This document shows, one piece after another, positions 25,554-32,434 of a stretch of DNA of 64,000 nucleotides. Below the pieces are notes generated by a model. That model was not told where the DNA came from. It was given only the letters and a program-made list of their open reading frames with translations, and made no database searches. Position numbers and translations under genes: made by a program. Position 1 is the first letter of the stretch, and each line of letters starts with the position of its first letter. Source of the stretch: Chloroflexota bacterium (GTDB taxonomy: Bacteria > Chloroflexota > Limnocylindria > QHBO01); the NCBI GenBank assembly GCA_040902225.1, contig JBBDXT010000004.1, positions 578,965 through 642,964 on the forward strand, written 5' to 3'.

Positions 25554-25725
25554 GCCCGGCTGATATCCGGAGTTCGACGTAACCGAGCCACTCTTCGCCA
25601 TCACGCCTGCCCGCCAGGCACGCATCTACGCCGGCGACGTCCGCGTTCGCGTCCTGCGCGCGGGCTGGTTTCGGCCCGATGCCGGCGGTTTCTTTGGCGT
25701 CGTCCCGCGACCGCTCTGGTCACGA

Positions 25726-26472
25726 ATGGTCGAGGCGGATGAGCGTGGCCGGATCCTGTGCCGGCTCAACCTGCTGCTGGTGGAGGCGGGCGGCAAGCGC
25801 GTCCTGATCGAGACCGGCACCGGCGTCCGCATGACCGACAAGGACCGCGACATCAAGGGGGTCGAAGGGGGCGATCCGGCGGCAGCCCTGCGGGCCGTGA
25901 ACGTCGATCCGGCGAGCATCGACTTCGTGGTGGTCAGCCACCTGCACTACGACCACGCCGGCGGCATGGTCGACGTCGACGGTCACCCGAACTTCCCCGA
26001 AGCGCGGTATGTGGTGCAGCGCGACGAGTCGGAGGCGGCCCACGGCGACGAGCTGCGCCTGGCGGGGATCATGGAGCGCGACCAGCTCGACCTCGTGCGC
26101 GCGGCCGGCCAGCTGGCGGAGGTGTCCGGCGAGGTGGAGCTTGTCTCCGGCGTGAGCGTGCTGCCGACCGGCGGCCACACCCGCGGCTCGCAGGCGGTGC
26201 TGTTGGGAGTCCGCAGCGAGGGACGCGAGGAGGATCTCGGTGAGCATGCGATCTTCTGGGGCGATCTGATCCCCACCCGCTGGCAGATCCCGGTACGCTG
26301 GACGAGCGCCTTCGATGACTACCCGATCCAGGCGATCGAGGTTCGAAACGAGCTCGTGACGCGCGCCGCCGCGGAGGGCTGGTGGTGCTACTTCACCCAT
26401 GACCCCGGTGAGCTGCCAATCCAGATCGAGGCGACCGCCAGGGGATTCCAGGTCAGGAGTGAACCTTCGTGA
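25726..26472 (+). CDS. metallo-beta-lactamase-fold hydrolase
   Basis: MBL-fold zinc hydrolase, 248 residues from the ATG, with the metal motif SHLHYDHAGG, distal GGHTRGSQ, the bridging aspartate in FWGDLIPT and the last histidine in YFTHDPGE. It belongs to the lactonase-like MBL group; the substrate is unknown. The fold clearly continues upstream of this ATG: the same frame from about 25621 reads VRVRVLRAGWF and GGFFGVVPRPLW, a typical first-strand region. There is no ATG, GTG or TTG between that and the in-frame TGA at 25561; CTG 25654 is the only near-cognate. The true start is unresolved. Confidence 0.82.
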   Translation: MVEADERGRILCRLNLLLVEAGGKRVLIETGTGVRMTDKDRDIKGVEGGDPAAALRAVNVDPASIDFVVVSHLHYDHAGGMVDVDGHPNFPEARYVVQRDESEAAHGDELRLAGIMERDQLDLVRAAGQLAEVSGEVELVSGVSVLPTGGHTRGSQAVLLGVRSEGREEDLGEHAIFWGDLIPTRWQIPVRWTSAFDDYPIQAIEVRNELVTRAAAEGWWCYFTHDPGELPIQIEATARGFQVRSEPS

Positions 26473-26882
26473 AGACCCGTGTCAGCATCCTCCTTTCTCT
26501 GGCCCTGACGTTGGCGGGTTGCGGCTCGGGCTCCACCGAATGGACGCCGCTCCCCTCCGGAGCCGAGCCACCTGCGGCCTGTGCTCGGGCCGATGCCGAC
26601 GGCGTGATCGCGATCTCCGCCGATCAGCTCCGCTTCAGCGCCCCCTGCATGGTCGCCCCAGCCGGCGTCGCGTTCATGATCCGCTTCACGAACGATGAGT
26701 CGGACGTGCACAACGTGGCGATCTACGCGGACCGCTCCAAAGCGGCCGCAGTCATTGTCGGCGACACGATCAGCGGGCCGAACAAGACGATCGACTATCC
26801 GGTCGAGGTGCTGGCCGCGGGCGAGTACTACTTCGATTGCACGATCCATCCCGCGATGAACGGCGCCCTGTACGTGCGCTAG
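26469..26882 (+). CDS. cupredoxin-like lipoprotein
   Basis: A 137-residue secreted lipoprotein: signal peptide with lipobox LAGC (Cys at about 18), then a cupredoxin domain. Type 1 copper ligands appear complete: the His in DVHNVAIYA and the C-terminal YYFDCTIHPAMNG with Cys, His and Met. It resembles plastocyanin/azurin-like or cytochrome-oxidase-II-like electron carriers on the outer face of the membrane. It overlaps the MBL gene by 4 nt. Its stop shares the CTAG at 26879-26882 with the convergent tlpA-like gene. Confidence 0.85.
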   Translation: MKTRVSILLSLALTLAGCGSGSTEWTPLPSGAEPPAACARADADGVIAISADQLRFSAPCMVAPAGVAFMIRFTNDESDVHNVAIYADRSKAAAVIVGDTISGPNKTIDYPVEVLAAGEYYFDCTIHPAMNGALYVR

Positions 26883-27430
26883 GCGGGTCCCAGCAGCTCC
26901 TCGATCATCTCCAGCATGCGCGCCGGAGCCAACGGCCCGATCACCTCGCGCACCACCGTCCCGTCACCGTCGACGAAGTAGTGCCGCGGCAGGCCGGCCC
27001 GCGGCGACCAGCGGTAGAAGTTGTCGAGGCTCGGGTCGAGCAGGATGGGGTAGTCGATGGCGTAGCGCTCAACGAAGTCAGCCACTGAGGCGCTTGACTC
27101 TCCCCAGTCCACGCCCAGGACCAGCAGCCGGTCGCCGTAGGCATCGGCGAGGCGCTGCATGGCCGGCATCTCGGTGCGGCACGGCTCGCAGTTCGTGGCC
27201 CAGAAGTTGACCCAGGTGATGCGGCCCGCTCCCTCGGCGAGCGTCCAGTGGCGGCCATCGAGGTCGTCAGCCGAGATCGACGGAGCAGGGCGGCCGACGA
27301 GCGTCCCCTGCGTCCCGGCATCGTCGTCTCGCAGCAGGGGAATCGCCGCGAGGACGGCGAGAGTGACGGCCACGAAGCCGATCGCGATCACCCATAGCAG
27401 GGAACCTCGGCGCGCCCGTAGAAAGCCCAC
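26879..27430 (-). CDS. TlpA/ResA-like thiol-disulfide oxidoreductase
   Basis: Membrane-anchored thioredoxin-fold protein, 183 residues. The N-terminal helix (LLWVIAIGFVAVTLAVLAAI) acts as anchor. The extracytoplasmic domain has WVNFWATNCEPCRTEMP, with redox motif C-E-P-C, and cis-Pro in GLPRHYF. It probably keeps apocytochrome or metallochaperone thiols reduced, with electrons from the CcdA protein encoded 2 kb away. It starts 3 nt after the glutaredoxin-like gene, so the two form an operon. Confidence 0.9.
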   Translation of the reverse strand: MGFLRARRGSLLWVIAIGFVAVTLAVLAAIPLLRDDDAGTQGTLVGRPAPSISADDLDGRHWTLAEGAGRITWVNFWATNCEPCRTEMPAMQRLADAYGDRLLVLGVDWGESSASVADFVERYAIDYPILLDPSLDNFYRWSPRAGLPRHYFVDGDGTVVREVIGPLAPARMLEMIEELLGPA

Positions 27431-27433
27431 CGA

Positions 27434-27682
27434 TCAGGCACCCAGCTCCGCAAGGAGCGCATGGAGGTCAGGAGCGGTGATCGGCGCTTCGAGGCGGTCG
27501 ATCCCGTCAACGCCGATGACCGGGACGCGGAAGCCGTAGCGCAGCACGAGTGCGTCATCGGCCTCGATGTCGATCCGTGCATACCCTTCGCTTCCCAGCA
27601 TCTCGTCGAGCAGGACGCGGGACTCGTCGCAAAGGTGGCAACCGTCGCGCTCGTAGAGGGTCACCCGCAACGGTCCTGCCAT
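27434..27682 (-). CDS. glutaredoxin-like protein
   Basis: An 82-residue DUF836/glutaredoxin-like thioredoxin-fold protein. It begins RVTLYERDGCHLCDE with redox pair C-H-L-C and has the cis-Pro block FRVPVIGVDG. It is cytosolic and probably a thiol reductase. It is the first gene of a two-gene operon with the TlpA-like protein. Confidence 0.87.
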   Translation of the reverse strand: MAGPLRVTLYERDGCHLCDESRVLLDEMLGSEGYARIDIEADDALVLRYGFRVPVIGVDGIDRLEAPITAPDLHALLAELGA

Positions 27683-27692
27683 GGCCCGATGA

Positions 27693-27698
27693 TAGGAT
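27693..27698 (+). promoter_or_regulatory. -10 box of tRNA-Arg
   Basis: TAGGAT, 12 nt before the mature tRNA 5' end. Confidence 0.4.
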
Positions 27699-27710
27699 CT
27701 CCGAGGCGCC

Positions 27711-27783
27711 GCCCCCGTAGCTCAGCGGATAGAGCGAGGCCGTCCTAAGGCCTGCGTCGGGGGTTCGATTCCCTCCGGGGGCG
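27711..27783 (+). tRNA. tRNA-Arg(CCT), CCA not encoded
   Basis: Acceptor GCCCCCG/CGGGGGC, anticodon stem AGGCC/GGCCT with loop GTCCTAA (anticodon CCT), T-arm GGGGGTTCGATTCCCTC. The base after the discriminator reads CTT, so the 3' CCA is missing, unlike the other two intact tRNAs here. Its last 20 bp (27765-27784) recur at 28446-28465, where CCA is present. Confidence 0.93.
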
Positions 27784-27841
27784 CTTCCAAGTAAGGCCGA
27801 GCCGAAGAACGGGCGGACCGGAGCGGCCCCACACGATTTGC

Positions 27842-27847
27842 TACCCT
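27842..27847 (+). promoter_or_regulatory. -10 box of a leaderless gene
   Basis: TACCCT ends 6 nt before ATG 27854. Confidence 0.35.
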
Positions 27848-27853
27848 CCGCCG

Positions 27854-28273
27854 ATGAAGCACTTATCGCTGTTCCTGGTGGCTCTTCTTCTGGTCGGTTG
27901 TCGCTTGGCTGGCGCGCCTGGGGCGTCCACCTCGCCCGAGGCGTCGACACCGTTTGTGGGGCCTGTCTCCCCAACCCCCGGGCCGCCTGCCTCACCCGAG
28001 TCGAACACGCGGTCGTTCACGCCCATGATCGAGTCGCCCGAGATCGGGGTGGACTACGACGTCTACCTGTCTCTCCACTGCGGATACGCGAACGTCCAGC
28101 AGGTCGGGTTCGGGGGGACGGAGTGGAGTTTCACGGAGAACGGATCCGCCGATTCGATCTTCGTGGAGGGAACCCTCCGGCTGGTTTCTGCCGACTCAGC
28201 TACGCTGACGGTGGATGGGGTTGCTCATCCCTTGGTCCCAGCGACCGATGACGGGGGGCCCATCTGCATCTGA
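27854..28273 (+). CDS. small lipoprotein of unknown function
   Basis: A 139-residue exported lipoprotein with signal peptide and lipobox LLVGC (Cys at 16). A Pro/Ser/Thr linker follows, then a ~75-residue domain (VDYDVYLSLHCGYANVQQV, TLTVDGVAHPLV) with two cysteines and no recognised family. It is the only gene between tRNA-Arg and its displaced 3' copy, so it may be cargo of an integrated element. A TACCCT box lies 6 nt before its ATG. Confidence 0.72.
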   Translation: MKHLSLFLVALLLVGCRLAGAPGASTSPEASTPFVGPVSPTPGPPASPESNTRSFTPMIESPEIGVDYDVYLSLHCGYANVQQVGFGGTEWSFTENGSADSIFVEGTLRLVSADSATLTVDGVAHPLVPATDDGGPICI

Positions 28274-28598
28274 CCTAACCGCCGCGGGGGCGTGAGTCGC
28301 GACCGTTCGACCAGGCATGCGGCTCCGACACCCGCAACACGCAGGCGCCTCGCCACGCTGCCCGCGTCCGGCGGCTCCGCCGTGGTCTTCCTACGGTGAC
28401 GGGCTGGCGTACCAATCGAGGGGGTCGGCTTTACTTAGTGAGCCCTCGATTCCCTCCGGGGGCGCCATCACCGACTGTTTCCCCCGCGGCATGAGCGACT
28501 CCACGCGTGATACGCGCCTGCAACGTTCTCCACCGCACCATCGGACAGTCTCGGGTGGGTCGCCATGGCTCGCCCGTTTGTTGGAGGAGATAGAGCCC
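28274..28598. other. intergenic stretch with tRNA-Arg 3' scar
   Basis: 325 bp without a convincing gene. It contains the tRNA-Arg 3' fragment (28446-28467) and an inverted repeat AATCGAGGG (28414-28422) / CCCTCGATT (28443-28451) whose right arm runs into that fragment. Confidence 0.7.
28446..28467 (+). pseudogene. 3' fragment of tRNA-Arg with CCA
   Basis: TCGATTCCCTCCGGGGGCGC is identical to 27765-27784 of tRNA-Arg(CCT) and is followed by CA, completing the CCA end that the intact gene lacks. There is no 5' half. This is the expected trace of integration at a tRNA 3' end. Confidence 0.7.
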
Positions 28599-28802
28599 AT
28601 GAGTCAGACCAATGTGAACGTCCCGGGCAGCAACTCGGACGGAATGGGGGCCGGCATGATCGTCGGCCTGATCCTGGGAGTGATCGTCGTCGCTTTCCTC
28701 ATCTGGTGGTTCCTGCTCAACGGCGGAGGCGGGGGAACGCCGGCGGATAGCAGTGCGCCGCTGCAGAGCGTCGTGGAGAGCATCCTGCCGACCGGCAGCT
28801 GA
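28599..28802 (+). CDS. small single-span membrane protein
   Basis: A 67-residue protein with a hydrophilic Asn/Gly-rich N-terminus, one membrane helix (MIVGLILGVIVVAFLIWWFLL), a GGGGG turn and a short polar tail. A strong Shine-Dalgarno (GGAGGAG about 10 nt upstream) supports ATG 28599; the frame upstream of it is not gene-like. Function is unknown. Confidence 0.65.
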   Translation: MSQTNVNVPGSNSDGMGAGMIVGLILGVIVVAFLIWWFLLNGGGGGTPADSSAPLQSVVESILPTGS

Positions 28803-28821
28803 GCAGGCTCCCATATTCGGG

Positions 28822-28859
28822 GTGGGTACCGCGTCCTACTGGGCGGTCGCGGTACCCAC
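28822..28859. terminator. 12-bp hairpin between convergent genes
   Basis: GTGGGTACCGCG (28822-28833) and CGCGGTACCCAC (28848-28859) form a perfect 12-bp stem with a 14-nt loop. The loop holds the stop codon of the SMR gene. It probably terminates transcription from both sides. Confidence 0.6.
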
Positions 28860-29168
28860 TCCGTTCAGCATCACGACCCCGGTGATGATCAGGCCGATGC
28901 CGACCACCTTCACTGTGTCGAGCGTCTCGCGGAACAGGAAGAAGCCGATCACCACGATCGCGGCCGTCCCGACACCGGACCAGATCGCGTAGACCACACC
29001 CAGGGGGATGGTTCGCAGGCTCATCGACAGCGCGTAGAAGCTGAGCGCATAGCCGGCAACCACCACCACCACCGGAATCGGCCTGGTGAATCCGTCCGAC
29101 AGCTTGAGCGAGACCGTGGCGATGATCTCGGAGCCGATCGCGATGGCGAGCCACAGCGCGGGATGCAT
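28836..29168 (-). CDS. SMR-family small multidrug/guanidinium transporter
   Basis: A 110-residue EmrE-like protein with four membrane helices. The conserved membrane glutamate is in AIAIGSEIIATVSLKLSDGF. PLGVVYAIWSGVGTAAIVVIGFFLFRE is the family signature, and LDTVKVVGIGLIITGVVML is helix 4. SMR members export cationic drugs, guanidinium or polyamines; the subtype is not decided. It is the last gene of a four-gene minus-strand operon, 12 nt after ccdA. Confidence 0.9.
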   Translation of the reverse strand: MHPALWLAIAIGSEIIATVSLKLSDGFTRPIPVVVVVAGYALSFYALSMSLRTIPLGVVYAIWSGVGTAAIVVIGFFLFRETLDTVKVVGIGLIITGVVMLNGVGTATAQ

Positions 29169-29180
29169 CGGTCTACCTCG

Positions 29181-29888
29181 TCAGATGAAGGTGAACAGCC
29201 CCGCCATGCGGGCGAAGGCATTGGTCAGGATCAGCACCCCCATCGCCATGATGAAGAGGCCGGAGGCGACCTGTACCCAGCGACTGTGGCGTCGGAGGGC
29301 GTTGAGCAGCGGCCGCATGCGAGGCAATGCCACCGCCGCGGCAAGGAACGGGACCGCCAGACCGGCCGAATAGGCGACCAGCAGCAAGGCCGCCACCCAG
29401 GCGTCCTGGCTCGAGGCGCCCATCGTCAGGATGACACCGAGAACGGGGCCGATGCAGGGCGTCCAGCCGATGCCTACCAGTGCACCCAGCGCGAGGGCCC
29501 GCGCCGAACGGGCGGCGGGGAGGATGTCGGCACGTACGCCCACGCGCATGAAGCGGTCCAGCACGGGACCGAAGATGCCCGTCGTGACCAGCCCGATCCC
29601 GATCACCGCCACCCCGGCCAGTTCGCGGACCCCCTCGATCCGGAAAAGGACGCTTCCGAACAGGCCGACCGAGGTGCCGAGCAGGACGAAGAGGATGCTG
29701 AAGCCGGCGACGAACAGGAGCGCCTGGCCGAATACCGGGCCGCGCCAGGTGTGCGCCGCCGAGCCGGATCCGGCGACCGTCGCCGTTTCGCCGAGGAATG
29801 CGAGGTAGACCGGGACGAGCGCAAGCACGCACGGAGAGACGAAGCTCAGGATGCCGGCGACGAAGGCGAGGGCCAGGCTGACTTCCAT
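29181..29888 (-). CDS. ccdA: cytochrome c biogenesis protein CcdA
   Basis: A 235-residue, six-helix membrane protein that passes reducing equivalents from cytosolic thioredoxin to extracytoplasmic thiol proteins. Both redox cysteine regions are visible: SFVSPCVLALVPVYLAF and GIGWTPCIGPVLGVIL. Probable clients are the TlpA-like protein at 26.9 kb and cysteine-containing proteins encoded upstream. The start overlaps the stop of the preceding gene (TGATG). Confidence 0.93.
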   Translation of the reverse strand: MEVSLALAFVAGILSFVSPCVLALVPVYLAFLGETATVAGSGSAAHTWRGPVFGQALLFVAGFSILFVLLGTSVGLFGSVLFRIEGVRELAGVAVIGIGLVTTGIFGPVLDRFMRVGVRADILPAARSARALALGALVGIGWTPCIGPVLGVILTMGASSQDAWVAALLLVAYSAGLAVPFLAAAVALPRMRPLLNALRRHSRWVQVASGLFIMAMGVLILTNAFARMAGLFTFI

Positions 29889-31417
29889 CAGCGGACCAGG
29901 AAGGCAGCCGGGTTGGCCCCCGGCTCCAGGGTGATCGGCTGGGCGATGATCCAGAGGCTCAGCACGGTGTAGCCGATCATGAGCAGGACCAGGGGCAGCC
30001 CGGCCAGGATCGGGCGGCGTGCCGAATCTTGCAGGGCGCGGCGATGTGCGAGCACCACCGCGGCGACATGCCCCAGCACGATGGCGCCAACGGACAGGTA
30101 CCAGACCGCGCTGATCGGCAACCAGTCGAGCGGCGGCGCGACCGTCGAGAGGGGATCGGAGATGAGGATTGGAATCCAGACCGCGCCCTGGATGACCAGA
30201 GTCAGGTAGTGGGCGATCAGATAGCCACCGGCGATCGGCAGCAGCGTGGCCGCATAGGCGCCGACGACGCTTCCGAGCGCTGACGGTTGCCGGTCGGCGT
30301 CATGCATGCGAAGGGTCACCCACGAGGCCAGGATGAAGATTCCCAGGAATGCGAGCCAGACGACCAGCAGGAGGATCGTCTGCACCGCCAGCACGGTGTT
30401 CAGCGCCCCGATCACCGGAAGCAGGGAGGTAAACAGCAGGTTCATGGCCGATCCGAACGGCGCCGTCTCCTGCAGGCCGTCGTAGGTCACCGCCGAGAGG
30501 ACCAGCACGATGAAGGCCGCCTCTGACCAACCCGCCCTGCCTACCTCGGTCAGCCCCGCAAACCATGGGCGCAGCTCCGGACGGCGCTCTCCGGGCTCGG
30601 CGGCGACAGCGCACTCTGTGCAGTCCACACAGTGAGCGGGATCACATTCCTCGGAGCATCCCTCGCAGGTCTGTGGTACTACCACGCGCCGCCCGATCGG
30701 CCCGACGCGGCCGAACCAACCCAGGTACAGCTCAAACAGCTCCGCGTTGTGCAGCCAGGCGACGCGGCCGAAGAGGACCATACCCAGCAGCGTGAGGACG
30801 GTATATCCACCGAGCAGGACCGCGATCGTGGTTGGCGCTGTGCGATCCGGGAGGATGAGCTCCGCCCAGATGGCGAAGCTGAGAAGGAAGACCGCCGGCC
30901 AGCGACCCAGGGCGGCGGGGTAGCCCAGTCCGGCGTCCAGGTGGTCGAAGCCGATCAGCCTGGACAACCGCTCCAGGCCCGTGAACAGCGTGCGGAACGG
31001 GCTCATGGCGGGCCAGGGATTGCCGATCAGCACGCCGATGATGGGCAGCCCCACCCACATCCCGATCCAGAAGAGAACCGCCGGGAACGGAGAGATCGGA
31101 TCCACCACGAGGCCGAGCGCGATCGTGCCGAACCACCAGGCCAGCCCGACCACTTGCAACGCGACCAGCGACCTGCTCGCCAAGGCCGGGCTCAATGGGC
31201 GGGTTGGGTATGCCGCCACCCGCCCAGCGGGACGCACGACCAGAACTGCCACCACGAAGGAGAGGGCGACGGTTGCCCCCGCCGCGGTCAGGTACAGGCC
31301 AAGGGGGACCGGGAGCGTGAAGACTCCGCCGAGCGCGTGCGCCGCCACCGGGAGTGGGGCCAGCGCCAAGAGCGCGGCGGCGATCAGTGGCGCGCTGGCG
31401 AGTCGCCTACCCCTCAT
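29888..31417 (-). CDS. polytopic membrane protein with Cys-rich loop
   Basis: A 509-residue protein with about a dozen membrane helices and an N-terminal signal-like segment ending AAHALGG. It resembles a family of actinobacterial membrane proteins sometimes labelled fenitrothion hydrolase, a name this sequence cannot support. Between helices near the middle lies CEGCSEECDPAHCVDCTEC (six Cys and one His), a likely metal or cluster site not typical of transporters. ATG 31417 is chosen because it overlaps the upstream lipoprotein by 11 nt, as expected in an operon; 31453 is possible. Co-transcription with CcdA suggests thiol or metal handling. Confidence 0.7.
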   Translation of the reverse strand: MRGRRLASAPLIAAALLALAPLPVAAHALGGVFTLPVPLGLYLTAAGATVALSFVVAVLVVRPAGRVAAYPTRPLSPALASRSLVALQVVGLAWWFGTIALGLVVDPISPFPAVLFWIGMWVGLPIIGVLIGNPWPAMSPFRTLFTGLERLSRLIGFDHLDAGLGYPAALGRWPAVFLLSFAIWAELILPDRTAPTTIAVLLGGYTVLTLLGMVLFGRVAWLHNAELFELYLGWFGRVGPIGRRVVVPQTCEGCSEECDPAHCVDCTECAVAAEPGERRPELRPWFAGLTEVGRAGWSEAAFIVLVLSAVTYDGLQETAPFGSAMNLLFTSLLPVIGALNTVLAVQTILLLVVWLAFLGIFILASWVTLRMHDADRQPSALGSVVGAYAATLLPIAGGYLIAHYLTLVIQGAVWIPILISDPLSTVAPPLDWLPISAVWYLSVGAIVLGHVAAVVLAHRRALQDSARRPILAGLPLVLLMIGYTVLSLWIIAQPITLEPGANPAAFLVR

Positions 31418-31766
31418 GGACGGTGAGCAGTCCGACCTCGACCTCCGAATCATCGGCAGAGTGCAGCTCGATCACGAATTGGCCAGCCCGGTTGGCGGTG
31501 AAGGTAAAGGTCGCCGTGCCCCCCGCCTCGACCGTGACCTCGTCGTCGTAGCCATGGAGGTGAAGCTCTCCGCCGCGCTCGGAGGCGATCTCGATCGTCA
31601 CTTCCTGGCCCTTGCAGACGTCGATCGATTCCGGGTCGAGCCGCTCGCCGCTCAGTGAGGTCTCGCGCTGCACCGCGCTCGCGTCGCAGTCGTCGGGCAG
31701 GTGAGCCTGCTCCACACAGCCAACGATGACCGCCGCGAGCAGGAGCAGGGCGATGGCGGTCCTCAT
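31407..31766 (-). CDS. small lipoprotein, cupredoxin-like beta domain
   Basis: A 119-residue lipoprotein (lipobox VIVGC, Cys at 17) with a beta-sandwich-like domain. ESIDVCKGQEVTIEIASERGGELHLHGYDDEVTVEAGGTATFTFTANRAGQFVIELH follows the cupredoxin rhythm, with histidines in ELHLHGY and VIELH but no typical C-terminal Cys-His-Met loop. It may bind copper weakly or be a structural relative. It is the first gene of the operon with the Cys-rich membrane protein, CcdA and the SMR protein. Confidence 0.72.
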   Translation of the reverse strand: MRTAIALLLLAAVIVGCVEQAHLPDDCDASAVQRETSLSGERLDPESIDVCKGQEVTIEIASERGGELHLHGYDDEVTVEAGGTATFTFTANRAGQFVIELHSADDSEVEVGLLTVHEG

Positions 31767-31875
31767 CGCGCGACGTCCGTCCAGGTGGCGAGCAGGTCGT
31801 TCGCTGGTCCATCAGTGGTCATTCACGGAGAGCGTAATCGAGAACCCCGTATGCGGGTTGCGTCACTGCCCGCCT

Positions 31876-32412
31876 TCATTCCTCGGCGAAGAAGGGATCG
31901 TCGCCGAACAGCTCCAACCAGCGTCGCCGCATCTGGCGCACGGTTGCCACCACGGCGGCGTCGGAGGTGCCCGGCGGCAGCAGGCTGACGATCGCCGCCT
32001 GCACCGGTTCGCTGCCCTCCATCCCGAGCAGAGCGAGGTAATCGCGCACCCGCTGTGCCGGGGTCTTGCCGTGAGCGCGCGTGCGTACCAGCACATCGGC
32101 CTCGTGATCGAGGGCGCCCTCGTACTCGACCTCGCTCCGCTCGATCTCGGCGAGCAGCGCGGGGACGTGGTCGAGCCGAGGGTCCGAGTACGCCCAGCGC
32201 ACGAACGAGTCGATCGCCGCTGGCTGGCGGTCGTGATGGCGCGCGTGGAAGGCCTGGAGATACTGCTGCCGCTCGGTCTCCGAGCGCGTCAGTGCGATCT
32301 GCGCCACCTGCCGCATCTCGGGTGTCCATCGGCGTAGAGACTCGACGAACTGTCGGAGGGTGAGGCTCCCCGCTGGCTGCGGCCGAAAGCGGTGATCATG
32401 GGTCGGCTGCAC
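31876..32412 (-). CDS. hypothetical helical protein
   Basis: A 178-residue soluble, helix-rich protein with no family I recognise. Segments such as LRQFVESLRRWTPEMRQVAQIALTRSETERQQYLQAFHARH and VRQMRRRWLELFGDDPFFAEE suggest a helical bundle. Several starts are possible. GTG 32412 is preferred because TAGTAT (32426-32421) lies 8 nt upstream, mirrored by the promoter of the divergent gene. ATG 32436 would overlap the divergent start codon. It has no operon partner. Confidence 0.62.
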   Translation of the reverse strand: MQPTHDHRFRPQPAGSLTLRQFVESLRRWTPEMRQVAQIALTRSETERQQYLQAFHARHHDRQPAAIDSFVRWAYSDPRLDHVPALLAEIERSEVEYEGALDHEADVLVRTRAHGKTPAQRVRDYLALLGMEGSEPVQAAIVSLLPPGTSDAAVVATVRQMRRRWLELFGDDPFFAEE

Positions 32413-32419
32413 GGGCCCG

Positions 32420-32426
32420 TATACTA
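32420..32426. promoter_or_regulatory. bidirectional -10 element
   Basis: The 7 bp TATACTA read TATACT on the plus strand, 9 nt before ATG 32435. They read TAGTAT on the minus strand, 8 nt before GTG 32412. One element could start two divergent leaderless mRNAs. Confidence 0.45.
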
Positions 32427-32434
32427 GCCCCCGC

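Noticed and set aside
28836-28859. GGTACC hairpin as a riboswitch or repeat family
   Set aside because: Simple 12-bp stem between convergent gene ends; terminator is the plain explanation.
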